Positions 16,919-25,292 of a DNA stretch of 64,000 nt are shown piece by piece (position 1 is the stretch's first letter; each line of letters begins with the position of its first letter). This DNA is from Nocardia mexicana NBRC 108244. GTDB taxonomy: Bacteria > Actinomycetota > Actinomycetes > Mycobacteriales > Mycobacteriaceae. The stretch spans positions 1-64,000 of the forward strand of contig NZ_BDBV01000019.1 in the NCBI RefSeq assembly GCF_001613165.1, written 5' to 3'. Both the position numbers and the translations under genes were made by a program. The notes under the pieces were generated by a model, which worked only from the letters and a program-made list of their open reading frames with translations, searched no databases and was not told the origin of the DNA.

Positions 16919-17371
16919 TCAGAGTTGACGCAGGGTGCGAGCCAGGCCGTCGGGTGAGTCGCTGCGCTCCACGACGGCGGTGAGCACCTCGCGCAGTGCG
17001 GCGACCGGCTCGGCGCCGAGTTCGGCGGCGAGGCCGCTCTCGAAGTCCCGGTGGAATTCGTGTCCGGCGGCCAGCAGGTCGCGGGCGCGATCGGTGAGGA
17101 CGAGCAGCTTGACCCGGGCGTCGCCGGGATCGGCGACGCGCTCCACATACCCGGCCGCCACCATCTCCTCCACGGTCTTGGCCGCACCCTGCGGGGTGAC
17201 CTGGAGCCTCGCCGCCAGCGCGCTGGTCGTCATGCTCTCCGCGGCAAGGACTTTGAACGCGTAGCCGAAGGCGGGCTTGAGCCGGGTGAAGCCCAGGCCC
17301 TCGAGGTGTTCGTGCAGTTCGTGCACGAACTGGTTGTAGGCGAGGCCGAGCAGTATCCCGAAGTGCACCAC
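16919..17371 (-). CDS. MarR family transcriptional regulator
   Basis: This winged-helix MarR protein shows ALAARLQVTPQGAAKTVEEM (recognition helix) and YVERVADPGDARVKLLVLT (wing). The frame is open to an ATG at 17419, but that codon lies inside a 24-base palindrome, so a start at GTG 17371 (or 17368) is preferred, after GGGAGA. This gives about 150 residues, normal for the family. It diverges from two cupin genes and is likely to repress itself and them. Confidence 0.85.
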   Translation of the reverse strand: MVHFGILLGLAYNQFVHELHEHLEGLGFTRLKPAFGYAFKVLAAESMTTSALAARLQVTPQGAAKTVEEMVAAGYVERVADPGDARVKLLVLTDRARDLLAAGHEFHRDFESGLAAELGAEPVAALREVLTAVVERSDSPDGLARTLRQL

Positions 17372-17403
17372 ATCTCCCGTCGACAGCACTCTTGACGAAT
17401 GCC

Positions 17404-17427
17404 AACCACAGTTGTACAACTATGGTT
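17404..17427. promoter_or_regulatory. MarR operator palindrome
   Basis: The arms AACCACAGTTGT and ACAACTATGGTT are inverted complements except at one position and have no spacer. A weaker related stretch with GGTTGTAAACC and TTGGTTGTGCAA follows to about 17446. It lies between the MarR gene and the divergent cupin pair. Confidence 0.8.
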
Positions 17428-17463
17428 GTAAACCTTGGTTGTGCAATGAGAGGCTACACCCCG

Positions 17464-17838
17464 ATGCCCGTTGTCCACGGATCCACCGCCCCCGTCTTCG
17501 ACCTGCCCAATGCCACCTTCACCGGCCTGGCCTCCCCCAGCCGGGGCGCGAAGGAAACCTGCGTGTGGCGCACCCACGTCAAACCGGGCGCCGAACCCGA
17601 CGAGCACTCCTTCGACCGCGAGGAGGTGGTCCTGGCGATCTCCGGCCGGGCCGTCGCCCTGCTCGACGGGGTCCGTCACGAGATCGCCGCGGGGGACGCC
17701 GTGGTGATACCCGCCGGCACCTCGTTCGGACTCGGAAACCCGTACGACGAGCCGTTCGAGGCCGTCGCCGTGCTGCCGGTCGGCGCGACCGCGCGGATGG
17801 CCGACGGCACCACCCTCGTCCCGGCCCCGGCCCGATGA
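17464..17838 (+). CDS. Cupin domain protein, tandem copy 1
   Basis: The 124-residue protein is a single cupin barrel: ETCVWRTHVKPGAEPDEHSF resembles motif 1 with one His kept, and GDAVVIPAGTSFGLGNP matches motif 2. The metal site looks incomplete. The ATG at 17464 is preferred over 17446 because AGAGG stands ten bases before it. It overlaps the next gene by ATGA, and the two proteins are equally long and clearly similar, so they arose by tandem duplication. It is probably controlled by the adjacent MarR. Confidence 0.8.
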   Translation: MPVVHGSTAPVFDLPNATFTGLASPSRGAKETCVWRTHVKPGAEPDEHSFDREEVVLAISGRAVALLDGVRHEIAAGDAVVIPAGTSFGLGNPYDEPFEAVAVLPVGATARMADGTTLVPAPAR

Positions 17839-18209
17839 CCGTGCTGCGCGGGGCGACGGCACCCGCTTTCGAAACCGACCACGTCACCGCGTACGGCCTG
17901 GCCGCCCCTAGCCGCGGCGCGCAGGAGACGTGTGCGTGGCGCTTCCGGATGAATCCCGGCGCGCCCGCGGCCCCGCACCGGGTCGACCGGGAGGAGATCT
18001 TCGTCCTGACCTCCGGCCGCGCGGTGGCCGAGCTCGAGGGCGAGCGACACGAACTGTCGGCGGGCGACGCGCTGATCGTGCCGCCGGAAACCACCTTCAG
18101 CGTGAGCAATCCGCACGCCGAGCCGCTGGAGATGGTCGCGGTGCTGCCGGTGGGCGGGCGGGCCGTGATGCCGGGGATGGACCCCTTCGTTCCGCCGTGG
18201 GCGCGGTGA
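17835..18209 (+). CDS. Cupin domain protein, tandem copy 2
   Basis: The 124-residue paralogue of the preceding gene shares LAAPSRGAQETCAWR, DREEIFVLTSGRAVAELEG and GDALIVPPETTFSVSNPHAEP at matching positions. Its ATG overlaps the upstream TGA, so it is translated by coupling. In motif 1 the His-x-His is replaced (MNPGAPAAPHRVDREE), leaving one His and Glu as possible ligands. Two linked barrels may form a heteromer equivalent to a bicupin. Substrate unknown. Confidence 0.8.
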   Translation: MTVLRGATAPAFETDHVTAYGLAAPSRGAQETCAWRFRMNPGAPAAPHRVDREEIFVLTSGRAVAELEGERHELSAGDALIVPPETTFSVSNPHAEPLEMVAVLPVGGRAVMPGMDPFVPPWAR

Positions 18210-18324
18210 GCGGCAGGGGTTCACGCTCGGCCGGAACCCTTGACGCGGCGTGCGGCCGGGGCCCGGGGCGCGCATGCCCGCCGATAGCCCCGGGCGCCTC
18301 CCGGACGGCCGTAGCATGGAGCCC

Positions 18325-18570
18325 ATGACCGAACAGGACATTCTCGCGCGCATCAAGGAACTGGTGGATCGTGAGCATCAGCTGCGGTCCAAGGCGGGTG
18401 ACGGCGCGCTCGATCCGGAGCAGGAGCGCGCTCAGCTGGCCGAGCTCGAGGTGATGCTGGACCAGTGCTGGGATCTGCTGCGGCAGCGGCGCGCCCGTGT
18501 CGACCGCGGTGAGAACCCGGATCAGGCGGAGGCCGGTTCCGCCAAGCAGGTCGAGGGTTACCTGCAGTAA
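18325..18570 (+). CDS. DUF2630 family protein
   Basis: The 81-residue, highly charged, helical protein has the DUF2630 pattern: DILARIKELVDREHQLR, then LDPEQERAQLAELEVMLDQC followed by WDLLRQRRARVDRGENP. The ATG at 18325 fits the family N terminus; an in-frame ATG at 18316 is possible. The family is common in actinobacteria, and no function is known. It is followed after 16 bases by a carboxylesterase gene on the same strand. Confidence 0.85.
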   Translation: MTEQDILARIKELVDREHQLRSKAGDGALDPEQERAQLAELEVMLDQCWDLLRQRRARVDRGENPDQAEAGSAKQVEGYLQ

Positions 18571-18586
18571 CGGCTACCATCCGTAG

Positions 18587-20101
18587 ATGGTGGCAACGAC
18601 AGATATCACGACCGCCGACGGAGTAGTTCGCGGTCATCGTGGCCGCCGCGTACTGCGCTGGCGGTCGATTCCCTACGCCGCTCCCCCGGTCGGGGATCTG
18701 CGGTTCCGTGCGCCGCAGCCGATGCCGCCCTGGTCCGGCGTGCGCGAGGCCACCTCGTTCGGATTCGCGGCCATGCAGCATCGAGACGGGGCGCGGCTCG
18801 GTCCGCGCCACTCCCAGCCGACCGGCGAGGACTGCCTGACGCTGAACGTCGTCGCCCCGGCCGCGCCGTCGTCGGCGCCGCGGCCGGTGATGGTGTTCAT
18901 CCACGGCGGCGGGTACGTACTCGGAACGTCCGCGCTCCGGCTGTATTCGGGCGCTCGCCTGGCGCTGCGGGGCGATGTGATCGTGGTGTCGCTGAACTAT
19001 CGGCTCGGCGCCTTCGGTTATGTCGACTTCAGCGAATTCTCGACCGCTACAAGACCTTTCGAGTCGAATCTGGGACTGCGGGATCAGGTGGCGGCGCTGC
19101 GGTGGGTGCGGCGCAATATCGCGGCATTCGGCGGAGATCCCGGCAATGTCACCATCTTCGGCGAATCGGCCGGTGCGCACGCGGTGGTGAGCCTGCTGGC
19201 CACGCCCGCGGCGGCGGGGCTGTTCCACCGTGGCATCGCCCAGAGCGCGCCCGCGGACTGGGCGATGTCGGCGAAGGAGTCGCGGGCCTTCGCGCGACAG
19301 TGCCTGGCAGAGCTCGGCATCGATGAGAAGGATGCCGCGACCGCGCTGACAACGTTGAGCGCCAACGAGATTCGCAAAGGTGTCGACCGGGCCATCGGCA
19401 AGGTGCTGTGGGAGCAGCCCGGCAGCTTCCCCGCGGCGCCCGTCGTGGACGGCGACTATCTGCCGCGCGCACCGATCGACGCGTTCGCCGACGGCAGCGC
19501 GCACGCCGTCCCGCTGATCATCGGCACCAATCGCGACGAGGGGACGCTGTTCCAGCGCTTCGACCGGACGCTGCCCACCACCCCCGAGCAGCTGCACGCC
19601 GCCCTGGCGCGCTGCGGTGACGCCGACCTCGAAAAGCGGGTCGTCGCTGCCTATCCCGGCTATCCCGCCCGGAAGGTGGCGGTGCGCATGGGCGGCGACT
19701 TCGTGTTCTGGCGGCCGACCATCGCCGTGCTGGAGGGGCACAGCAGGCATGCCCCGACCTACGGCTACCGATTCGACTTCGCCCCGCGCGCAGTGCAATT
19801 GGCCGGATTCTCGGCCACCCACGCCCTGGACCTGATCCCGGTGTTCGGCGGCGTGGACACTCCCGTCGGACGGGCGCTCACCGCGGCAGGCGGATATCGG
19901 GGATTCCGCGCGGTGCAGGACGAATTCCAGGACAACTGGCTGTCGTTCGCCCGCACCGGAAAACCCCTCGATTCCTGGCCGGAGTACACCGAGCAGCGGC
20001 GCAGTACGCGGATCATCGACCATCCGGCGCGGGTCGAGGTGGACCCGGAGAAGGCCAAACGTCTTGCCTGGGAAGGCGTTCGAGTTCCCGCGCTGCAGTG
20101 A
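18587..20101 (+). CDS. Type B carboxylesterase
   Basis: This alpha/beta hydrolase of the carboxylesterase/para-nitrobenzyl esterase group has 504 residues. The catalytic Ser194 is in FGESAGAHAV; the acid is in GTNRDEGTLF and the His probably in FSATHALDLIPVFGG. The oxyanion-hole motif is FIHGGGYVLGTS and GEDCLTLNVVAP is the second family signature. There is no signal peptide, so it acts in the cytoplasm on esters of unknown identity. It converges on the Fpg/Nei gene with only four bases between the stops. Confidence 0.93.
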   Translation: MVATTDITTADGVVRGHRGRRVLRWRSIPYAAPPVGDLRFRAPQPMPPWSGVREATSFGFAAMQHRDGARLGPRHSQPTGEDCLTLNVVAPAAPSSAPRPVMVFIHGGGYVLGTSALRLYSGARLALRGDVIVVSLNYRLGAFGYVDFSEFSTATRPFESNLGLRDQVAALRWVRRNIAAFGGDPGNVTIFGESAGAHAVVSLLATPAAAGLFHRGIAQSAPADWAMSAKESRAFARQCLAELGIDEKDAATALTTLSANEIRKGVDRAIGKVLWEQPGSFPAAPVVDGDYLPRAPIDAFADGSAHAVPLIIGTNRDEGTLFQRFDRTLPTTPEQLHAALARCGDADLEKRVVAAYPGYPARKVAVRMGGDFVFWRPTIAVLEGHSRHAPTYGYRFDFAPRAVQLAGFSATHALDLIPVFGGVDTPVGRALTAAGGYRGFRAVQDEFQDNWLSFARTGKPLDSWPEYTEQRRSTRIIDHPARVEVDPEKAKRLAWEGVRVPALQ

Positions 20102-20105
20102 CGGT

Positions 20106-20972
20106 CTACTTGAGCAGCCGGGACATGCGGCGATCGGCGAGGATCTTGCCGCCGGTCTGGCAGGTGGGGCAGTACTGGAACGACTTGTCCGCGTAGGCGA
20201 CCTCGCGGACGGTGTCGCCGCAGACCGGGCACGGGAGGCCCGTGCGGGCGTGCACCCGCATGCCGGAACGCTTCTCGCCCTTGAGGCGCGCCGCATCCTG
20301 GCCCACCGAACGGTTCACCGCATCGGTGACGACGGCACGCATGGCCTCGTAGAGCCGCGCCGCCTTCTCCGGGGTGAGGGAACTCGCGGTGGCGAACGGG
20401 GAAAGCTTGGCGGTGTGCAGGATCTCGTCGGAGTAGGCGTTGCCGATACCGGCGAGCAACGTCTGGTCCGTGAGCGCGGTCTTGAGCCGCTGCGAGGTGC
20501 CGCGCAGAATCTCCGCGAACTGCTCCTCGGTGATCTCCAGCGCGTCGGGGCCCAGCCGTGCGATGCCCGGCACGGCCTTCGGATCCTCGACGACCCAGAC
20601 CGCGAGCCGCTTCTTGGTGCCCGCCTCGGTGAGATCGAAGGCCGGGGTGGCGCCCTCGGGGGTGAAGAAGTGCACGCGCAGTGCCAGCGGGCCCTTGCCC
20701 GGCTTGGGCGGATTGGGGCTCGGCTCGTCCAGCCAGCGCAGCCAGCCGCCCCGGGAGAGGTGCGTGATCAGCCACAGCCCGTCGCAGTTCAGGCCCAGAT
20801 GCTTGCCCCAGTGGCCGGCGCCCGTGACGTCATGACCGGATAGCGCGGTGATCGGCGGGTCGAATGTCTTCAGCACGCTCAGCGCCGCGACATCCACCCG
20901 CCCGACGACCGCGCCCACCGCGTGCTCGGCCAAGAACCGCTCGAGCGCCACGATCTCCGGTAACTCGGGCAC
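20106..20972 (-). CDS. Fpg/Nei family DNA glycosylase/AP lyase
   Basis: The 288-residue protein removes oxidised bases and nicks the abasic site. The catalytic N terminus PELPEI is intact (Pro2 after Met removal, Glu3). The H2TH region has GIGNAYSDEILHTAKLSPF, and the C-terminal zinc finger uses CPVCG and YCPTC. In the finger loop, where Fpg has an invariant Arg, the sequence reads TGGKILADRR, as in the actinobacterial Fpg2/Nei2 branch. The exact lesion preference cannot be read. Confidence 0.92.
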   Translation of the reverse strand: MPELPEIVALERFLAEHAVGAVVGRVDVAALSVLKTFDPPITALSGHDVTGAGHWGKHLGLNCDGLWLITHLSRGGWLRWLDEPSPNPPKPGKGPLALRVHFFTPEGATPAFDLTEAGTKKRLAVWVVEDPKAVPGIARLGPDALEITEEQFAEILRGTSQRLKTALTDQTLLAGIGNAYSDEILHTAKLSPFATASSLTPEKAARLYEAMRAVVTDAVNRSVGQDAARLKGEKRSGMRVHARTGLPCPVCGDTVREVAYADKSFQYCPTCQTGGKILADRRMSRLLK

Positions 20973-21002
20973 CCCTGCAGACTACCGGCACCGACCGACA
21001 AG

Positions 21003-21371
21003 TCAGTCGCCCTCGTGCACGGTGATGACGTAGCCCTCCGGATCGGCGAATGCGAAATGCTGCCCGAAGGGGCTGTCCGCCATTTCCGTCACGATCGGGG
21101 TACCGGCGGCGGCGAGCGCATCGCGCAGCGCCGGTGCGTCGTCGACCTTCAACCACAGGGCGACGCCGAGCCCGGGCCGGGGTGTGGTGTCCAGATCCAC
21201 CCCGGGCAGGGGGCCACGCACCGCGAACGGGATCGGGCTGGTGTCGAAGACGACGGCGCCGGGCGGGGACACGGGCGCACGGCGCAGGCCGAGCCGGTCC
21301 TCGTAGAACGACGCGGCGGCCGCCACGTCGCGCACCTGCAGGCCGATGAAGTCGGGTCCGGAAACTTTCAT
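21003..21371 (-). CDS. VOC/glyoxalase family protein
   Basis: The 122-residue protein has two beta-alpha-beta-beta-beta units: FIGLQVRDVAAAASFYEDRL opening the first and VALWLKVDDAPALRDALAAA opening the second, ending FAFADPEGYVITV. VOC proteins are metal-dependent lyases or dioxygenases, or drug-binding proteins. It diverges from a MarR regulator with two palindromic operators in between, so it may be induced by, and act on, a small toxic compound. Confidence 0.85.
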   Translation of the reverse strand: MKVSGPDFIGLQVRDVAAAASFYEDRLGLRRAPVSPPGAVVFDTSPIPFAVRGPLPGVDLDTTPRPGLGVALWLKVDDAPALRDALAAAGTPIVTEMADSPFGQHFAFADPEGYVITVHEGD

Positions 21372-21380
21372 GATTCCTCC

Positions 21381-21400
21381 TATGTCAGAACTTTGACATA
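21381..21400. promoter_or_regulatory. MarR operator O1
   Basis: TATGTCAGAACTTTGACATA has 7-base arms that are perfect inverted complements, with a 6-base spacer. It stands ten bases upstream of the VOC gene start and would block that promoter or transcript start. Confidence 0.85.
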
Positions 21401-21426
21401 GACGAGACTATGCGCAGCTCCGCTCC

Positions 21427-21446
21427 TATGTCAAACTTTTGACATG
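21427..21446. promoter_or_regulatory. MarR operator O2, containing the regulator's start codon
   Basis: TATGTCAAACTTTTGACATG has the same arms and spacer as O1. The last three bases are the ATG of the MarR gene (21444), so the regulator's own start codon is part of its probable operator and the mRNA is likely leaderless. Confidence 0.85.
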
Positions 21447-21905
21447 GATCGCACGGACCTCGACGGCCTGGTGGGCTACGAACTCAAGCGCGTGCAGGCG
21501 ACGCTGCACGGGGCGATGGACGCGCGGCTGCGACGGCACAAACTGACCGTCCCGCAGTACGTCTGCCTCGAGCTGCTCGACGGTGACGTCGCGCGCTCCA
21601 ACGCCGATCTGGCGCGGAGCGCATTCGTCACCCGGCAGTCGATGAACGTGGTGCTGCGCAACCTGGAATCGGCGGACCTGGTCACCCGGCCCGCGCAGGC
21701 CCCGCACGGGCGCGCACTGCCGGTCCGGCTCACCCCGGCGGGCCGCAGGCGCCTGCACGCGGCACGCGCCGACATCCTGGCCATCGAGCAGCGGATGACC
21801 GCGAACCTCGGCGCCGATCGGCTCGCGAGCATGCTCGCCGACCTGAAGACGATGGCGGCCGCGCTGGACGAACTGGGCGAGGCGCCATCCGGCGCACCTG
21901 CGTAA
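21444..21905 (+). CDS. MarR family transcriptional regulator
   Basis: The 153-residue winged-helix protein has DLARSAFVTRQSMNVVLRNL (recognition helix region), then a wing with VTRPAQAPHGRALPVRLT. No ribosome site precedes the ATG because operator O2 occupies that place; a leaderless transcript fits. It is expected to repress itself and the divergent VOC gene. Confidence 0.9.
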   Translation: MDRTDLDGLVGYELKRVQATLHGAMDARLRRHKLTVPQYVCLELLDGDVARSNADLARSAFVTRQSMNVVLRNLESADLVTRPAQAPHGRALPVRLTPAGRRRLHAARADILAIEQRMTANLGADRLASMLADLKTMAAALDELGEAPSGAPA

Positions 21906-22023
21906 TCCATTACGTCCCAGGGTGTTCCGGCATGCCGGACGGATACCTCGAGTCCTGCCGCAACGGGGCGGGGAGTCTTCGTCGACCGGAATCGAGGCGA
22001 TCCGGACCGCTCAGCACGGCTCA

Positions 22024-22102
22024 TGTCGTCGCGGCACGCTTCTCGGCCGGGATCCTCACCGAGGAGGCGGCGAATTCCGGCCAAGAGCGTGCCGGAATGA
22101 CC
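22024..22102. repeat. Interspersed inverted repeat, family 1 copy C
   Basis: The left arm contains GCGGCACGCTTCTCGGCCGG and the right arm ATTCCGGCCAAGAGCGTGCC followed by GGAATGACC. The loop is about 22 bases. The right end continues directly into the 30-bp tandem repeat at 22092. The 297-base gap from 21906 to 22202 holds no supportable gene. Confidence 0.7.
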
Positions 22103-22204
22103 GGTGTGGCGCAGCGGGACTCCGGAATGACCGGAGTGCCGTAGCAGTGCTCCGACGTGACCGGAGTGCCGCAGTGGTGCTCCGACATGACCCGAAGCAG
22201 CGCT
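22092..22204 (+). repeat. 30-bp tandem repeat, about 3.8 units
   Basis: Units start at 22092, 22122, 22152 and 22182. Each begins CCGGAATGACC or a close form (CCGACGTGACC, CCGACATGACC) and continues GGAGTGCCGCAGTGGTGCT with variation. The unit start equals the outer end of the family 1 repeat, so the array looks like an expansion from that element. It ends at the stop of the secreted-protein gene. Confidence 0.75.
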
Positions 22205-22967
22205 AAATCGCCGGTTGGTCTGCCGGGGCGGGTGGTTGCTCGGTCAGCGGCGCGAAGTACCCGCCGACAGCCCCGGCGGCGGCGCCAATGGCTGCACCGG
22301 CGGCGGCCGCGGGCACGGTGATCACCGCCGCGCCGATCTGTGCGCCGATCACCGGGCCGATCAGCAACCCGATCGGCAGGAACGGCACCCCGGCCACCAG
22401 CCCGGCGACGCTCCCGACGACCGCGCTGGTCGCCGCGAGCGGGGCGGATGCCACCGCGCCCACCGCGGCACCGGTGGCGGCGCCGCCGAGGGTGTCGGCG
22501 GCGACCCGGTCGGAACGCTCGGGTTCGACACCGGCCGCGTCGAGGCTCTGCGCCAGCCCGGCCTCCGCGCCGGCGGCGGCGTCATTGATCTGCGTGGAGG
22601 TCTGCGGGTCGATGAAATCGGGGCGCGGGACCACGACCGAGCCGATGCGAATGGTGTTGTCGGGTGCCGGAATCGACACCACCTGGCTCGCCGGATCGGG
22701 CAGTTGCCGGATGGCGGCCTCGACGGCGGCGAGGGGGTTGCCCGGGGCCGGTTGCAGCGCCGCCACGTCGCCGCCCGCGAGGGGGCCGTACGGAATCCCT
22801 TGCCGCGTATTCGCCTCGTCGCTGCCCACGACGGCCGAGGGATCGGCGGCATCCGCTGCGGCCGGAGTCGCGGACAGCACGAGCGCCAGCGGCACCGCGC
22901 CGACGACCAGCACGGAGCCGGTGCGTCTCAGCCATCTCTCCGCAATAGGACGATTCTGTGCTGCCAT
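22203..22967 (-). CDS. Secreted Gly/Ala-rich protein ("insoluble domain"-like)
   Basis: The 254-residue protein has a signal peptide: basic start, hydrophobic core [16 protein letters not shown], and cleavage near AAADA. The mature part has a middle region ([20 protein letters not shown]) and a long glycine-zipper-like hydrophobic C-terminal half ([35 protein letters not shown]), which could insert in or form pores across the outer lipid layer. Similar Nocardia proteins are annotated only as insoluble-domain proteins. The ATG at 22967 has GAGGAGG before it. Function unknown. Confidence 0.75.
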   Translation of the reverse strand: MAAQNRPIAERWLRRTGSVLVVGAVPLALVLSATPAAADAADPSAVVGSDEANTRQGIPYGPLAGGDVAALQPAPGNPLAAVEAAIRQLPDPASQVVSIPAPDNTIRIGSVVVPRPDFIDPQTSTQINDAAAGAEAGLAQSLDAAGVEPERSDRVAADTLGGAATGAAVGAVASAPLAATSAVVGSVAGLVAGVPFLPIGLLIGPVIGAQIGAAVITVPAAAAGAAIGAAAGAVGGYFAPLTEQPPAPADQPAI

Positions 22968-23070
22968 GGGCGACCTCCTCATCGAACACCCCGCCTTCGA
23001 AAGAGATTCGTTTCAACGCAGCATCCGGATTCGTCCGGGCGGATTCCGGCCATGTACCGAGATAGCGGAG

Positions 23071-23820
23071 TCAGGTGCGGCGGAGGAGGTACGTGTCCAT
23101 GATCCAGCCCTTCTGTTCTCGGAGTTCCTTGCGGCGCTGGAGGATTTGATCTTCCACGGCGCGCAGCGGGCCCTCGATCAGGGTTTCGTCGGGCATGCCC
23201 AGGTAGGCGCCCCACCAGATGTGCAGATCGTCGCCGGGGACGGTGGTGAAAGAGCCCTCGCCGTCGAGCATGACCAGGGTGGATTCGCCGGGGGCGACGC
23301 CCTCCTCGCGCAGGCGGCGGCCGGTGGTGATGTGCACCGGCTCGCCGATGTCGTGCAGCACGATGCGGTGCCGGGCGGCCAGCGCCTGCGCGCTGGTGAC
23401 GCCCGGGACGACCTCGTAGTCGAACCGCACGCGGCCGCGGTCGAGCACCCGCCGCACCATGCGCAGGGTGCTGTCGTACAGCGACGGATCGCCCCACACC
23501 AGAATGCCGCCGACCCCGTCGGTGCCCGCGAATGCCTCCTCCAGCAGCGCGGCCCGGCGCTCGTGCCAGTCTTCGACCACCCCACGGTAGTCCGGATCGG
23601 TGACGCTGCGGTCCCGCGGCGGGTCCGCGATCTCCACGGTCCGGTGCGGGCGGTCCAGATGCGCGGTGAGGATCGCGGTGCGCACCTCGACGAGCTCCCG
23701 CTTCGCGTCGCCCTTGCCGATCACGAAGAAGACGTCGACGCGGCGCATGGCCTCGATGGCCTGCACCGTCACCTGGGCCGGGTCCCCCGCGCCGATTCCG
23801 ATCACATAGAGCTGCTGCAC
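23071..23820 (-). CDS. cobF: Precorrin-6A synthase (deacetylating)
   Basis: The 249-residue SAM-dependent methyltransferase methylates C1 of precorrin-5 with loss of acetate in aerobic cobalamin synthesis. Visible are [10 protein letters not shown] at the N terminus (SAM loop), [15 protein letters not shown] and [15 protein letters not shown]. The start is the GTG at 23820. No other cob genes are in the window, so this step is separated from the rest of the pathway. It diverges from thyA with only 45 bases between them. Confidence 0.92.
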   Translation of the reverse strand: MQQLYVIGIGAGDPAQVTVQAIEAMRRVDVFFVIGKGDAKRELVEVRTAILTAHLDRPHRTVEIADPPRDRSVTDPDYRGVVEDWHERRAALLEEAFAGTDGVGGILVWGDPSLYDSTLRMVRRVLDRGRVRFDYEVVPGVTSAQALAARHRIVLHDIGEPVHITTGRRLREEGVAPGESTLVMLDGEGSFTTVPGDDLHIWWGAYLGMPDETLIEGPLRAVEDQILQRRKELREQKGWIMDTYLLRRT

Positions 23821-23865
23821 GATGCCCAAGCTTGCCAGTCGGTCCCATGCGTTAACTTGGCAGTC

Positions 23866-24687
23866 ATGGACGGCGCCCGCTCCCACCCCGCTCGCGATAC
23901 CCAGTACGAGGATCTGCTGCGGCATGTGCTGGATTCCGGGACACCGAAGTCCGACCGCACGGGCACCGGGACCCGCAGCGTCTTCGGTTATCAGCTGCGC
24001 TACGACCTGTCGGCCGGGTTTCCGCTGATCACGACGAAGCGCGTGCACCTGAAGTCGATCGTCTACGAGCTGCTCTGGTTCCTGCGCGGCGAGTCGAATA
24101 TCGAATGGCTGCGCGAGCACGGGGTCACGATCTGGGACGAATGGGCCGACCCGAGCGGCGAATTGGGCCCGGTGTACGGCGTGCAGTGGCGGTCCTGGCC
24201 GACGCCGGACGGCGCGCACATCGACCAGATCGCGCAGATCCTGCAGACCCTGCGCACCGATCCGGATTCCCGCCGCATGCTCGTCTCGGCCTGGAACGTG
24301 TCCGAGCTGGACAAGATGGCGCTGGCGCCGTGCCACGCGCTGTTCCAGTTCTACGTCGCGGGCGGCAAGCTGTCGTGCCAGCTGTATCAGCGCAGCGCGG
24401 ACCTGTTCCTCGGGGTGCCGTTCAATATCGCCAGCTACGCGCTGCTCACCCACATGGTCGCGCAGCAAGCCGGGCTGGAACCGGGGGATTTCATCTGGAC
24501 CGGCGGCGACTGCCACATCTACGACAACCACGTCGAGCAGGTCCGCGAGCAGCTCGGGCGGGAGCCGTACCCGTTCCCCGAGCTCGAGCTGCGGCAGGCG
24601 CCGACGCTGTTCGACTACGCCTACGAGGATGTGAAAGTCGTGGGCTACCAGCATCATCCGGCCATCAAGGCGCCGGTCGCGGTATGA
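23866..24687 (+). CDS. thyA: Thymidylate synthase
   Basis: The enzyme makes dTMP from dUMP with methylene-tetrahydrofolate, yielding dihydrofolate. The 273 residues match ThyA. The catalytic Cys156 is in [50 protein letters not shown] and [11 protein letters not shown] are family landmarks. The frame is open far upstream, but the ATG at 23866 begins the conserved protein. It overlaps folA by ATGA, which recycles the dihydrofolate it makes. Confidence 0.97.
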   Translation: MDGARSHPARDTQYEDLLRHVLDSGTPKSDRTGTGTRSVFGYQLRYDLSAGFPLITTKRVHLKSIVYELLWFLRGESNIEWLREHGVTIWDEWADPSGELGPVYGVQWRSWPTPDGAHIDQIAQILQTLRTDPDSRRMLVSAWNVSELDKMALAPCHALFQFYVAGGKLSCQLYQRSADLFLGVPFNIASYALLTHMVAQQAGLEPGDFIWTGGDCHIYDNHVEQVREQLGREPYPFPELELRQAPTLFDYAYEDVKVVGYQHHPAIKAPVAV

Positions 24688-25175
24688 GCCCGCAGCGCAT
24701 CGGGCTGATCTGGGCCCAGACGCCCGAGGGTGTCATCGGCGCCGACAACGCGATCCCGTGGCGGGTGCCCGAGGATATGGCGCATTTCAAGGACGTCACT
24801 GTCGGCCATCCGGTGGTGATGGGGCGGCGCACCTGGGATTCCCTGCCCGAGCGTTTCCGCCCGCTGTCCGACCGGCGCAATATCGTCGTCACCCGGCAAC
24901 CCGACTGGTCGGCCGCAGGCGCCGAGCGGGCGGGATCGGTGCAGGAGGCCCTGAAGCTCGCCGACGCCGATCTCATCTGGGTCATGGGCGGCGGCGAAAT
25001 CTACCGCGCGGCAATGGAATACGCGACCGATCTCGAGGTCACCACGGTGGACACCCGGGTCGAGGGCGACGCCTACGCACCGCCGATCGGATCCGGCTGG
25101 CGAATCGACGCGGACAGCGGCTGGCACGAGTCGAAGTCGGGGCTGCGCTACCGCTGGCTGCGCTACGTGCGCTGA
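24684..25175 (+). CDS. folA: Dihydrofolate reductase
   Basis: The 163-residue enzyme reduces dihydrofolate to tetrahydrofolate with [26 protein letters not shown] (split: IGLIWAQ, GVIG, IPW) holds the N-terminal cofactor and substrate contacts, DMAHFK the catalytic acid, [12 protein letters not shown] the NADPH site and [13 protein letters not shown] the nucleotide loop. The ATG overlaps the thyA stop, so the two are translated in coupling; this pair is the target of trimethoprim and antifolates. Confidence 0.97.
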   Translation: MSPQRIGLIWAQTPEGVIGADNAIPWRVPEDMAHFKDVTVGHPVVMGRRTWDSLPERFRPLSDRRNIVVTRQPDWSAAGAERAGSVQEALKLADADLIWVMGGGEIYRAAMEYATDLEVTTVDTRVEGDAYAPPIGSGWRIDADSGWHESKSGLRYRWLRYVR

Positions 25176-25292
25176 ATCCGGGGCCGAATCGCAACTGCGA
25201 AACGCCCGAGACCGTGGCACCCGTCCGGCATACTCACGACTATTCAGCCCGCGACCACAGCCCGCTCTCGGCTGATCCGTGAAAGGTTGTCC

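Noticed and set aside
21922..22206. 94-codon ORF downstream of the MarR gene
   Set aside because: It consists of the family 1 inverted repeat and the 30-bp tandem array read through; Arg-rich translation and no ribosome site.
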